Of a DNA stretch of 64,000 bases, positions 8,800-17,654 are shown one piece after another. The number at the start of each line of letters is the position of its first letter. The first letter of the stretch is position 1. The notes under the pieces were generated by a model. It was not told where the DNA came from. It saw nothing but the letters and a program-made list of their open reading frames with translations, and searched no databases. This stretch comes from Streptomyces sp. MMBL 11-1 (GTDB lineage: Bacteria; Actinomycetota; Actinomycetes; Streptomycetales; Streptomycetaceae): NCBI RefSeq assembly GCF_028622875.1, contig NZ_CP117709.1, positions 6,699,001 through 6,763,000 on the forward strand, read 5' to 3'. A program made the position numbers and the translations under genes.

Positions 8800-10029
8800 A
8801 TGAGCAGCTCCCCACCCGGTCCCCTCACGGTCGCCGTCCGGCGTTCCTGGGACGCCTCGCGCTACCTCCTCATCGGCATCGGGGTCGCGATGCTGACCTA
8901 CGTCGGCGCGTTCCTGGTCGTGGCGGCCCTCCTGTTCGCCGTCGCGGTCATCGGGCTGCCCGCGCTGCCGGAGGCCGCCACACTGCTGCGCCGGGCCGCC
9001 TCGGCCGAGAGCCGCCGGGCGGCGGCCCGGCTCGGACCGGGACACCGCCCCGCCTCGTACCCGCCCCTGGGCGGCGTCGAGCTGACCGAACGGGTCCGGC
9101 GGACGCTCACCGACCGGACCACCTGGCGGCTCGCCCTCTGGCTGCCCCTCCAGACCCTCTTCGGCATGGGGCTCGGCTACCTCACGATGATCCTCTGGCC
9201 CGTCGCCCTGCTGGTGGACGGCGTCGCGCTGTCCGTCGTGGGACTGGTGGACCGGCACCGGGCCGACGAGTACGGCATCGAGCCGCCCGACCGGCCGGGC
9301 TGGGCGCTGCGCTGGCACCCGGTGCTGGCCGACCTCTCGGCGGGCTGGACCATGGCCCTGCTCGCCCCGCCGCCCGCCGCCGAACTCACCGAGCGGATCG
9401 CCCACCTCACCGAGAGCCGGGCCGGCGCGGTCGCCGCGCACGGGGCCGAGCTGCGGCGCATCGAGCGGGACCTGCACGACGGCGCCCAGGCCAGGATCGT
9501 CGCCCTGTCGATGCGGATCGGGCTCGCCAAGCAACTGCTCGACCGCGATCCGGCCGCCGCGCGGGCCCGCCTGGACGAGGCGCAGGACGGCGCCGACGCC
9601 GCGCTCGCCGAGCTGCGGCACGTGGTGCGCGGCATCCACCCGCCGGTCCTCACCGACCGTGGACTGGCCGGTGCGGTACGGGCGTTGGCCGCCGATGTCG
9701 CCGTACCCGTCACGGCGGACCTGGACGGGGTGGAGGACGGGAGGCTGCCCGCCGCGATCGAGGCCGCCGCCTACTTCGTGGTCGCCGAGGCGCTCACCAA
9801 CATCAGCAAGCACAGCGGCGCCACCACCGCCCGGGTCCGCATCGACCGGCCCCCCGGCATCCTGCGGGTGACCATCGGCGACGATGGTCGCGGCGGCGCG
9901 GACGAACGCGCCGGCAGCGGGCTGGTGGGCATCCGGCGGCGGGTCGCCGCGCTGGACGGCACCACCCGCGTCAGCAGCCCCGCCGGGGGGCCGACGGACA
10001 TCGAAGTGGAGCTGCCGTGCGGATCGTGA
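8800..10029 (+). CDS. Sensor histidine kinase (HisKA_3 / NarL-partner type)
   Basis: This 409-residue kinase has an N-terminal membrane sensor domain with about four transmembrane helices (residues 20-165), a HisKA_3 dimerisation segment with the phosphoacceptor in ERDLHDGAQARIVALSMR, and an HATPase domain with NISKHSGA and the glycine-rich DDGRGGAD. I chose the ATG at 8800; an in-frame GTG lies at 8704, but the residues before 8800 are low-complexity and proline-rich, and a 14-bp GC palindrome sits at 8740-8753. The gene overlaps the response regulator by 13 bp. It probably controls the divergent ABC exporter, a common arrangement for antimicrobial or envelope-stress sensing. Confidence 0.93.
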   Translation: MSSSPPGPLTVAVRRSWDASRYLLIGIGVAMLTYVGAFLVVAALLFAVAVIGLPALPEAATLLRRAASAESRRAAARLGPGHRPASYPPLGGVELTERVRRTLTDRTTWRLALWLPLQTLFGMGLGYLTMILWPVALLVDGVALSVVGLVDRHRADEYGIEPPDRPGWALRWHPVLADLSAGWTMALLAPPPAAELTERIAHLTESRAGAVAAHGAELRRIERDLHDGAQARIVALSMRIGLAKQLLDRDPAAARARLDEAQDGADAALAELRHVVRGIHPPVLTDRGLAGAVRALAADVAVPVTADLDGVEDGRLPAAIEAAAYFVVAEALTNISKHSGATTARVRIDRPPGILRVTIGDDGRGGADERAGSGLVGIRRRVAALDGTTRVSSPAGGPTDIEVELPCGS

Positions 10030-10676
10030 TCGCCGAGGACAACGCCCTCCTGCGCGAGGGCCTCGTCCTCCTGCTCACCAGTTCGGGACACGAGGTGGTG
10101 GCCGACGCGGCGGCCGGCCCGGAGATCCTGCCCGCCCTGCTCGAACACCGCCCGGACGTCGCCGTGCTGGACGTACGGCTGCCACCCACCTTCCGCGACG
10201 AGGGGCTGCGGGCCGCGATCGCCGCCCGCGCCGAACTGCCCGACCTGCCGATCCTGGTCCTCTCCCAGTACGTCGAGGAGACGTACGCCGCCGAGCTGCT
10301 CGCCCGGGGCGCCCGGGGCATCGGCTACCTGCTCAAGGACCGGGTGGGCCGGGTCGAGCAGTTCCTGGAGGCCCTGGACCGGGTGGCGGCGGGCGGCACC
10401 GCCCTCGACCCGGAGGTCGTCACGCAGCTCCTCACCCGCAAAGCCTCGGCGGGCCCGCTCCAGAGCCTCACCGCCCGGGAGCGCGAAGTCCTGGAACACA
10501 TGGCGCAGGGCAAGGCCAACGCCACCATCGCCGCCGAACTCACCGTCTCCGAACGGGCGGTGAGCAAGCACATCGGCTCGATCTTCGCCAAGCTCGGCCT
10601 GGAGCCGGACGACGGCGCCGTCCACCGCCGCGTCCTCGCGGTGCTGGCTTACCTGGAGGGCCGGGGCGGACACTGA
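10017..10676 (+). CDS. LuxR/NarL-family response regulator
   Basis: The 219-residue protein begins at a GTG inside the end of the kinase gene (VRIVIAEDNALLREG). It has a receiver domain with the acidic pair ED near residues 6-7 and the phospho-aspartate in VAVLDVRLP. Its C-terminal LuxR-type helix-turn-helix contains LTAREREVLEHMAQGKANA and SERAVSKHI. The overlap implies coupled translation with the kinase. The nearest plausible target is the FtsX exporter operon. Confidence 0.95.
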   Translation: MRIVIAEDNALLREGLVLLLTSSGHEVVADAAAGPEILPALLEHRPDVAVLDVRLPPTFRDEGLRAAIAARAELPDLPILVLSQYVEETYAAELLARGARGIGYLLKDRVGRVEQFLEALDRVAAGGTALDPEVVTQLLTRKASAGPLQSLTAREREVLEHMAQGKANATIAAELTVSERAVSKHIGSIFAKLGLEPDDGAVHRRVLAVLAYLEGRGGH

Positions 10677-10705
10677 GACCCGGCCCCGGGCGGCAGCGGG
10701 CGGGC

Positions 10706-11098
10706 TCAGGCGGCCGGCTGGAGCAGGTCCCAGCGGTTGCCGTAGAGGTCCTCGAAGACCGCGACCGAGCCGTACGTCTCGTGCCGGGGCTCCTCCAGGA
10801 ACCGCACCCCGGCCGCCGTCATCCGGGCGTGGTCGGCCGCGAAGTCCTCGGTGTGCAGGAAGAAGCCGACCCGGCCGCCCGCCTGCGCGCCGATCGCCCG
10901 GCTCTGGACCCCGTCCTTCGCGCGGGCCAGCAGCAGCCCCGTGCCGGGCGCGGACCCGCGCGGGCGCACCACCACCCAGCGGGTGCCGTCGCCCCGGTCG
11001 GTGTCCTCCACCAGTTCGAAGCCGAGCGCGTCGCGGTAGAACGCGAGGGCCTCGTCGTAGTCGCGGACGACCAGGGTGACCAGGGCGATACGGGACAT
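10706..11098 (-). CDS. VOC (glyoxalase/bleomycin resistance-like) family protein
   Basis: The 130-residue single-module protein has the beta-alpha-beta-beta-beta fold signature: RIALVTLVVRDYDEALAFYR at the N-terminus and VAVFEDLYGNRWDL at the C-terminus. The family includes dioxygenases, lyases and drug-binding proteins, and this member cannot be assigned further. GGAAGGAC precedes the ATG. On the minus strand, TATAAC (11125-11130) could be its -10 element; it lies within GTTATACGTAAC. Confidence 0.85.
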   Translation of the reverse strand: MSRIALVTLVVRDYDEALAFYRDALGFELVEDTDRGDGTRWVVVRPRGSAPGTGLLLARAKDGVQSRAIGAQAGGRVGFFLHTEDFAADHARMTAAGVRFLEEPRHETYGSVAVFEDLYGNRWDLLQPAA

Positions 11099-11175
11099 GG
11101 CGGGGGAGTCCTTCCAACGATGCGGTTATACGTAACACTAACGCCGGGGCTCCCCGCCGTCGCACAATGCCCCGC

Positions 11176-11817
11176 ATGGACATCCTGGACGGCACGACCA
11201 CCGGCGGCCGGGCCGCGCTGACGGACCGGGCCCGCGCCCTCGCGGAGACCGGGAGACGGCGTGTGCTGGGGATCGCGGGTCCGCCCGGAGCCGGGAAGTC
11301 CACTCTGGCGGAACGGCTCGTCGCGGCCCTGGGCGGACGCGCCGCCCTCGTCCCGATGGACGGCTTCCATCTCGCCGCCGCCGAGCTGGAGCGCCTCGGC
11401 CGCGCCGACCGCAAAGGCGCCCCCGACACCTTCGACGCGGCCGGGTACGCGGCCCTGCTGCGGCGGCTGCGCGCCCCGGACCCGCTGCACGCGGTCTACG
11501 CCCCGTCCTTCGACCGGTCGCTTGAGGAGCCGGTCGCGGGTTCGCTGCCCGTACCGCCGGACGTCCCGCTCGTCGTCACCGAGGGGAACTACCTGCTGCT
11601 CGACGAGGGCCCCTGGGCCCCGGTGCGCGCCCTGCTGGACGAGGTGTGGTTCCTGGAACCCGACCCGGAGGCGCGGGTGCGCCGGCTCGTCGACCGCCAT
11701 GTCCGCCACGGCAGGGCCCGGCGCGGCGCGGAGGAGTGGGTGGCCCGGTCCGACGAGGCGAACGCCCGGCTGGTGGCGCGGGGCCGGGACCGGGCGGATC
11801 TGATCGTGCGCCTCTGA
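11176..11817 (+). CDS. Nucleoside/uridine kinase-like P-loop protein (fructose/pantothenate kinase fold)
   Basis: This 213-residue P-loop kinase resembles the phosphoribulokinase/uridine kinase superfamily. Walker A is GIAGPPGAGKSTLAERLV, followed by MDGFHLAAAELERLGRADRK, the substrate-binding block typical of YggC/FrcK-like nucleoside triphosphate hydrolase kinases. VVTEGNYLLLD is the Walker B equivalent. The substrate is uncertain (a sugar, nucleoside or pantothenate-like compound). I chose the ATG at 11176 over the one at 11167: CACAAT at 11163-11168 looks like a -10 box giving a leaderless transcript starting at 11176. Confidence 0.85.
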   Translation: MDILDGTTTGGRAALTDRARALAETGRRRVLGIAGPPGAGKSTLAERLVAALGGRAALVPMDGFHLAAAELERLGRADRKGAPDTFDAAGYAALLRRLRAPDPLHAVYAPSFDRSLEEPVAGSLPVPPDVPLVVTEGNYLLLDEGPWAPVRALLDEVWFLEPDPEARVRRLVDRHVRHGRARRGAEEWVARSDEANARLVARGRDRADLIVRL

Positions 11818-11984
11818 CGGACCGGTTGTCGCCGACGGTGCCCGCCGGCCGTTCGCGACGGCCCGCCGGGCCCCGGTGACCGGCGGGGCGTCGCCGACTT
11901 CCACACACTCCGGCAAGCCGGTCGCGCGCGCCCCGCCGGGCGGGCAGGATGCTGTGTGCCGTTTCGCACTGCCAGGAGGTCTTG

Positions 11985-13130
11985 ATGTCCACCCCGAGCT
12001 CGTCCGCCCACCAGCCCGCCCCGCCGCCCTTCACCGCCGACGACTACCGGGCCCGGATGGCGCGCGCCGCCGAGTCCGCCGCCGAGGCCGGGCTCGCCGG
12101 GGTGATCGTCGCGCCGGGCCCCGACCTCGTCCACCTCACCGGCTACCGCCCCGTGAGCACCGAACGCCTCACCCTCCTCGTGCTGCGGGCCGGCCAGGAC
12201 CCGGTCCTGGTGGTCCCGACCCTGGAGGCCCCCGACGCGGCCGCCGCCACCGGCGCACCCGCCATCACCCTGCGGGACTGGACCGACGGCAAGGACCCGT
12301 ACGCGGTGACCGCCCCGCTGCTGGACGCCGAGGGCCGCTTCGCCGTCAGCGACAACGCCTGGGCGATGCACCTGCTCGGCCTGCAACGGGAGCTGCCGGG
12401 CACCTCCTACACCGCGCTCACCGAAGCGCTCCCGATGCTCCGCGCGGTGAAGGACGCCGCCGAGCTGGAACGGCTCACCGCCGCCGGTGCCGCCGCCGAC
12501 GCCACGTACGAGGAGATCCTCAAGGTGCGCTTCTCCGGCCGCCGCGAGGTCGACGTGGCCACCGATCTCGCTGCCCTGCTCCGCGAGTTCGGGCACTCCC
12601 AGGTCGACTTCACCGTCGTCGGCTCCGGCCCGAACGGGGCCAATCCGCACCACGAGGCGGGGACCCGCACCATCGAGCGCGGCGACATGGTCGTCCTCGA
12701 CTTCGGCGGCCTCAAGCACGGCTACGGCTCCGACACCTCCCGTACGGTCCACGTCGGCGAGCCCACCGCCGAGGAGCAGCGGGTCCACGACATCGTCCGC
12801 GAGGCCCAGCAGGCGGGCTGCGCCGCCGTGCGGCCCGGTGCCGCCTGCCAGGAGATCGACCGGGCCGCCCGCGCGGTGATCACCGAATTTGGCTACGGCG
12901 AGCGGTTCATCCACCGCACCGGCCACGGCATCGGTGTCACCACCCACGAGCCGCCCTACATGATCGAGGGCGAGGAGCAGCCGCTGGTGCCCGGTATGTG
13001 CTTCTCCGTGGAGCCGGGCATCTATCTCCCGGGCCGCTTCGGCGTCCGGATCGAGGACATCGTGGCCGTCACCGAGGACGGCGGGCGGCGGCTCAACACC
13101 ACCGCCCGCGAACTGGCCGTCGTCGAGTAG
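11985..13130 (+). CDS. M24 family metallopeptidase (Xaa-Pro aminopeptidase type)
   Basis: This 381-residue cytoplasmic enzyme has a creatinase-like N-terminal domain and a pita-bread catalytic domain. The metal ligands are visible: aspartates in VVLDFGGLKHGYGSDTSR, the histidine in HRTGHGIGV, and glutamates in FSVEPGIY and RIEDIVAV. It probably removes N-terminal residues from X-Pro peptides. The start is the ATG at 11985, preceded by AGGAGG at 11974-11979. The convergent aldo/keto reductase gene ends 27 bp away. Confidence 0.93.
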   Translation: MSTPSSSAHQPAPPPFTADDYRARMARAAESAAEAGLAGVIVAPGPDLVHLTGYRPVSTERLTLLVLRAGQDPVLVVPTLEAPDAAAATGAPAITLRDWTDGKDPYAVTAPLLDAEGRFAVSDNAWAMHLLGLQRELPGTSYTALTEALPMLRAVKDAAELERLTAAGAAADATYEEILKVRFSGRREVDVATDLAALLREFGHSQVDFTVVGSGPNGANPHHEAGTRTIERGDMVVLDFGGLKHGYGSDTSRTVHVGEPTAEEQRVHDIVREAQQAGCAAVRPGAACQEIDRAARAVITEFGYGERFIHRTGHGIGVTTHEPPYMIEGEEQPLVPGMCFSVEPGIYLPGRFGVRIEDIVAVTEDGGRRLNTTARELAVVE

Positions 13131-13156
13131 ACGGCTCTTCGGCCGGCGCCCCCGGC

Positions 13157-14176
13157 TCAGTCGTCGCGCGGCTCCCGGTCACGGAAGCGGTGCAGGACGT
13201 CGTACGGGTAGGGCAGCGGCCGGGCGCTCGCCGCGTCCAGCCGCTCGGCCTGCTCCGCCGTCAGCTCCCAGCCCACCGCACCGAGACTGTCGGCCAGCTG
13301 CTCCGGAGTCCGGGCCCCGACGATCGGCGCGGTGACGCCGGGGCGGCCGAGCAGCCAGCGCAGCGCGGTCTGCGCCGGGGTGCGGCCCGTCTCCCCGGCC
13401 ACCGCGACGACCGCCTCCACGACCCGCCAGGTCTCCTCGTTGTCCCGCTCCCGCCAGGCCTCCCGGCCCAGCTCCTCCTGGTAGCGGGCCTCCCGGGTGC
13501 CCGGCGCGGCGGCGGTCATCCCGCGCCGGTACTTGCCGGTCAGCCAGCCGCCCTGGAGCGGGCTCCACGGGATGATGCCGACGCCCTCCGCCGCGCTGAC
13601 GGGGACCAGCTCCCACTCGATCTCCCGCGCCAGCAGGTTGTACAGCGGCTGGAGGGAGACGTACCGTTCCCAGCCGTTGCGGTCCGCGAGGTCCTGGGAG
13701 CGCTGGAGCTGGGAGGCCGAGACGTTGCTCGCGCCGAGGTAGCGGACCTTGCCCGCCTTCACCAGCGTGTCCAGGGTGGAGAGGGTCTCCTCGACCGGCG
13801 TCGTCGCGTCCCACACATGCGTCTGGTAGAGGTCGATGTGGTCCGTGCCGAGGCGGCGCAGGCTCGCCTCCACCGCCGACACGATGTGCTTGCGGCTCAG
13901 GCCGCCCGCGTTCGGGGACTCGCCCATCGTCCCGAACACCTTGGTGGCGATGACGAGATCGTCGCGTCTGCGTCCCTTCAGCCACCGGCCGACGATCTCC
14001 TCGGAGACGCCGTGGTTGTACACGTCGGCGGTGTCGACGAAGGTGCCGCCCGCCGCCGTGAACGTGTCGAGGATCCGATGGGCGGCCGCCTCGTCGGTGT
14101 CCTGGCCGAACGTCATCGTGCCCAGGCACAGTTCACTGACGCGCAGCCCCGAACGCCCCAGGAATCGCTGCTTCAT
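13157..14176 (-). CDS. Aldo/keto reductase
   Basis: The 339-residue TIM-barrel oxidoreductase uses NADPH to reduce aldehydes or ketones. Catalytic residues lie in [11 protein letters not shown] (Asp, Tyr), VIATKVFG (Lys) and DLYQTHVWD (His). The sequence [20 protein letters not shown] is typical of the Tas/YajO-like subgroup. The natural substrate is unknown. GAGAGGAAC precedes the ATG. It stands alone between the convergent peptidase gene and treZ. Confidence 0.93.
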   Translation of the reverse strand: MKQRFLGRSGLRVSELCLGTMTFGQDTDEAAAHRILDTFTAAGGTFVDTADVYNHGVSEEIVGRWLKGRRRDDLVIATKVFGTMGESPNAGGLSRKHIVSAVEASLRRLGTDHIDLYQTHVWDATTPVEETLSTLDTLVKAGKVRYLGASNVSASQLQRSQDLADRNGWERYVSLQPLYNLLAREIEWELVPVSAAEGVGIIPWSPLQGGWLTGKYRRGMTAAAPGTREARYQEELGREAWRERDNEETWRVVEAVVAVAGETGRTPAQTALRWLLGRPGVTAPIVGARTPEQLADSLGAVGWELTAEQAERLDAASARPLPYPYDVLHRFRDREPRDD

Positions 14177-14269
14177 GGTGTTCCTCTCGTGGTTTCGTGC
14201 GCTGTCCCGAACGCTACGGGTTGAAGTGCGCGCGAAGGCAAGGAGACTGACGGGCGGCGCCGATGTCGC

Positions 14270-16030
14270 TCAGTCGTCGGCCAGTACCACGCACGACTCC
14301 GGCGGCAGATGCAGGACCCCGTCCGCCCCCGGGGCCGCCACCGGCTCCCAGGCCGCCAACACCCGCCCACCGGACCGCCGGTGGCGGCCCGAGCCCAGCG
14401 GGACGGCGGCCGGCTTGTCCGCGAGGTTCACCGCGATCCGCAGATCGCCCCTGCGGTACGCGAGCCAGCGCGCGTCCTCGTCGAACGCCGTCTTCACCGA
14501 GGCCAGGTCGGGATCGTGCAGATCCGGCAACGTACGCCGCAGCGCGATGAGTTCGCGGTACCAGGCGAGCAGACGGGCGTGCGGTCCGCGCTCCGGCTCG
14601 GCCCAGTCGAGACAGGACCGGTCCCGGGTCGCGGGGTCCTGCGGGTCGGGGATCTCCTCCTCGGCCCAGCCGTGCGCGCCGAACTCCCGCCGCCTGCCCG
14701 CGCGTACGGCCTCGGCCAGCTCCGGGTCCGTGTGGTCGGTGAAGAACTGCCACGGGGTCCGCGCCCCCCACTCCTCGCCCATGAACAGCATCGGGGTGAA
14801 GGGGCCGGTGAGCACGAGCGCGGCGGCGCACGCCTGGAGGCCGGGGGACAGGGAGGTGGCCAGCCGGTCGCCGAGCGCCCGGTTGCCGATCTGGTCGTGC
14901 GTCTGCGCGTAGCCCACGAAGCGGTGGGCCGGGGTGCGCGTCACGTCGACCGGTCGGCCGTGGGTGCGGCCCCGGAAGCTGGAGAAGGTCCCGTTGTGGA
15001 AGAACCCCGACGTCACCGTCTTGGCGAGGGCGGCGAGCGGGGCGCGGGCGAAGTCGGCGTAGTAGCCCTGGGACTCGCCGGTGAGCGCGGTGTGCAGGGC
15101 GTGGTGGAAGTCGTCGTTCCACTGGGCGTGCAGCCCGAGGCCGCCGGCCGGACGCGGGGTCGTGGTGCGCGGGTCGCAGAGGTCGGACTCGGCGATCAGC
15201 CCGAGCGGCCGGCCCACCTCGACGGCCAGCGCGTCGACCGCCGCCGACAACTCCTCCAGGAAGGTCAGCGCCCGGGTGTCGGCCAGCGCGTGCACCGCGT
15301 CGAGCCGCAGCCCGTCGAGCCGGTAGTCGCGCAGCCAGGCCAGGGCGCTGCCCAGCAGGAACGCCCGCACCTCGTCGGAGCCCGGAGCGTCCAGGTTGAC
15401 CGCCGCGCCCCACGGGGTGTGGTGGGTGTCGGTGAAGTACGGGCCGAAGGCGGGCAGGTGGTTCCCGGACGGGCCCAGGTGGTTGTGGACGACGTCCAGG
15501 ACCACCCCGAGCCCCAGCCCGTGCGCCGTGTCGACAAAGCGCTTCAGTCCCTCGGGGCCGCCGTACGGCTCGTGCACCGCCCACAGCGAGACGCCCTCGT
15601 ACCCCCAGCCGTTGACACCCGGGAACGGGCAGACCGGCATAAGCGACACATGGGTGACGCCCAGCCCCGCCAGATGGCCCAGCCGCGCCGCCGCCGCGTC
15701 GAAGGTGCCCTCGGGGGTGTACGTCCCCACGTGCAGCTCGTACAGCACCGCGCGGTTCAGCCGCCGCCCCGTCCACGCCTCGCGCCAGGCGTACGCCTCC
15801 TGGTCGACGACCGCGCTCGGGCCGTCGGGCCCGTCCGGCTGACGCCGCGAACGGGGGTCCGGCAGCAGCGGTCCGCCGTCCAGCCGGAACCCGTACCGGT
15901 CCCCGTCCCAGGCCTCCGCCCCGGCCGTCCACCACCCCTCGCGCCCGGCGTCGCGCTCCATCGGGCACCGGACGCCCGCCGCCTCCAGCACGACCGAGTC
16001 CGCCTCGGGGGCCCACACCTCGAACTGCAT
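14270..16030 (-). CDS. treZ: Malto-oligosyltrehalose trehalohydrolase
   Basis: This GH13 enzyme releases trehalose from maltooligosyl-trehalose made by TreY, which is encoded 6 kb away at 22320. Visible are the N-terminal carbohydrate-binding domain (MQFEVWAPEADS), ELHVGTYTPEG, region I VLDVVHNHLGP, the nucleophile region GLRLDAVHAL, the acid region LIAESDLCDPR and region IV YAQTHDQIGNRA. I chose the ATG at 16030 because GAGGAG lies 6 nt before it; an earlier in-frame ATG at 16084 adds only a charged, proline-rich stretch. The 586 residues match the family. Confidence 0.95.
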   Translation of the reverse strand: MQFEVWAPEADSVVLEAAGVRCPMERDAGREGWWTAGAEAWDGDRYGFRLDGGPLLPDPRSRRQPDGPDGPSAVVDQEAYAWREAWTGRRLNRAVLYELHVGTYTPEGTFDAAAARLGHLAGLGVTHVSLMPVCPFPGVNGWGYEGVSLWAVHEPYGGPEGLKRFVDTAHGLGLGVVLDVVHNHLGPSGNHLPAFGPYFTDTHHTPWGAAVNLDAPGSDEVRAFLLGSALAWLRDYRLDGLRLDAVHALADTRALTFLEELSAAVDALAVEVGRPLGLIAESDLCDPRTTTPRPAGGLGLHAQWNDDFHHALHTALTGESQGYYADFARAPLAALAKTVTSGFFHNGTFSSFRGRTHGRPVDVTRTPAHRFVGYAQTHDQIGNRALGDRLATSLSPGLQACAAALVLTGPFTPMLFMGEEWGARTPWQFFTDHTDPELAEAVRAGRRREFGAHGWAEEEIPDPQDPATRDRSCLDWAEPERGPHARLLAWYRELIALRRTLPDLHDPDLASVKTAFDEDARWLAYRRGDLRIAVNLADKPAAVPLGSGRHRRSGGRVLAAWEPVAAPGADGVLHLPPESCVVLADD

Positions 16031-16162
16031 CCACCACTCCTCGTCCCTGGGCGGGGCGCGCGGCTTCCGGCGGGCGGGCTCCACGCTCCACGCGACGGGC
16101 TCTGTTGCCGCCCGCCACCGGCGATTAAGGTCTGGTCCTGATCATTGCCCGGCGAGGTGCCC

Positions 16163-16234
16163 GCTCATACGGATTCCGCTCACACGTACTGGTTCTGCTG
16201 ACACGTACTGGTTCTGCTCATACGTACGGCTGCT
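16163..16234 (+). repeat. Four tandem repeats, 19-bp period, before the GH1 gene
   Basis: Units begin at 16163 (15 bp, divergent), 16178, 16197 and 16216, each starting GCTCA or GCTGA. The second and third share ACACGTACTGGTTCT and the fourth has ATACGTACGG. The array ends just before the Shine-Dalgarno sequence of the GH1 gene, so it could hold operators or lie in the leader. Confidence 0.75.
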
Positions 16235-16244
16235 GGAGGCCGCG

Positions 16245-17639
16245 ATGACCCTGCCGTTGTTCCCTCCCGGCTTCCTCTGGGGAGCCTCCGCCTCCGCCTT
16301 CCAGACCGAGGGGGCGGTGGACGCGGACGGCAAGGGCCCCTCCGGCTGGGACGCCTTCGCCGCGCTGCCCGGCCGCATCAAGGACGGCACCGACACCACC
16401 CGGGGCACCGGCTTCCACGCCCGCTACCGCGAGGACGTCGCCCTGCTGGCCGGCCTCGGCGCCGACGCCTTCCGGTTCTCCGTCAGCTGGCCCCGCGTGG
16501 TGCCCGGCGGCAGCGGAGCCGTCAACGCCGACGGGCTCGACTTCTACGACCGGCTCGTCGACGAGCTCTGCGCCCACGGCATCACCCCCGCCCCGACCCT
16601 CTACCACTGGGACACCCCGCTCCCGCTGGAGGAGGCGGGCGGCTGGCTCGACCGGGACACCGCCTACCGCTTCGCCGAGTACGCGGGCATCGTCGCCGAA
16701 CGCCTCGCCGACCGCGTCCCCATGTGGATCACGGTCAACGAGCCCGCCGAGGTCACGCTGCTCGGCTACGCGCTGGGCGCGCACGCCCCCGGCCGCACCC
16801 TCCTCTTCGACGCCCTGCCAGCCGCCCACCACCAGCTCCTCGCCCACGGCCTCGCCGTGCGCGCCCTGCGCGCGGCGGGCGCGGACAACATCGGCGTCGC
16901 CCTCTCGCACGCCCCGGTCTGGACGGCCGGGGACACCGACGAGGACCGCATCGGCGCGGAGCTGTACGACACGCTCACCAACTGGCTCTTCGCCGACCCG
17001 GTCCTCACCGGCCGCTACCCGGACGAGAACCTCGCGGCGCTGATGCCGGGCCCGGTCGCCGACGACCTCAAGGTCATCTCCGCTCCGCTCGACTGGTACG
17101 GCGTCAACTACTACAACCCCACCCTCGTCGGAGCGCCCGGGCCCGAGACGCCGGACACCTTCTCCGGCTACACGATGCCCGCCGGACTCCCCTTCGGCAT
17201 AAGGGAGATCGAGGGATACGAGAGGACCGGTTTCGGCTGGCCCGTCGTCCCCGAGGGGCTGACCGAGATCGTCACCGCTCTCCACACCCGCTACGGCGAC
17301 CGCCTCCCGCCGCTGTACGTCACCGAGAACGGCTGCGCCCTGGAGGAGCCCCACGCGGACGACCGCCGCATCGCCTACCTGGAGAGCCATCTGTCCGCCC
17401 TGCGCGCGGCGATGGACGCCGGGGTGGACGTACGCGGCTACTTCACCTGGTCGCTCACCGACAACATCGAGTGGACGGAGGGCGCCTCGCAGCGGTTCGG
17501 CCTGGTCCACATCGACTACGAGACCCTGACCCGTACGCCCAAGCGCTCCTACGCCTGGTACCGCGAGCTGATCCGCGCACAGAAGGCACAGAAACGGAAT
17601 CCGGCGGTCGAAAGGGCTTACGCCATGCCCCCCGAGTGA
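16245..17639 (+). CDS. GH1 beta-glucosidase
   Basis: This 464-residue family 1 glycoside hydrolase probably cleaves cellobiose or related beta-glucosides in the cytoplasm; there is no signal peptide. The N-terminal FLWGASASAFQTEG, the acid/base glutamate in WITVNEPAE and the nucleophile glutamate in YVTENGCA are all present, and the end has WSLTDNIEWTEG. GGAGG at 16235-16239 precedes the ATG. The upstream region carries a tandem repeat array. The GH29 gene follows after 15 bp, suggesting a two-gene glycosidase operon. Confidence 0.95.
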   Translation: MTLPLFPPGFLWGASASAFQTEGAVDADGKGPSGWDAFAALPGRIKDGTDTTRGTGFHARYREDVALLAGLGADAFRFSVSWPRVVPGGSGAVNADGLDFYDRLVDELCAHGITPAPTLYHWDTPLPLEEAGGWLDRDTAYRFAEYAGIVAERLADRVPMWITVNEPAEVTLLGYALGAHAPGRTLLFDALPAAHHQLLAHGLAVRALRAAGADNIGVALSHAPVWTAGDTDEDRIGAELYDTLTNWLFADPVLTGRYPDENLAALMPGPVADDLKVISAPLDWYGVNYYNPTLVGAPGPETPDTFSGYTMPAGLPFGIREIEGYERTGFGWPVVPEGLTEIVTALHTRYGDRLPPLYVTENGCALEEPHADDRRIAYLESHLSALRAAMDAGVDVRGYFTWSLTDNIEWTEGASQRFGLVHIDYETLTRTPKRSYAWYRELIRAQKAQKRNPAVERAYAMPPE

Positions 17640-17654
17640 TCGATACTTCCCGCC

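Noticed and set aside
11876..14224. Plus-strand frame running through the M24 and aldo/keto reductase genes
   Set aside because: It lies in a non-coding phase of the peptidase gene and opposite the reductase gene. No motif.
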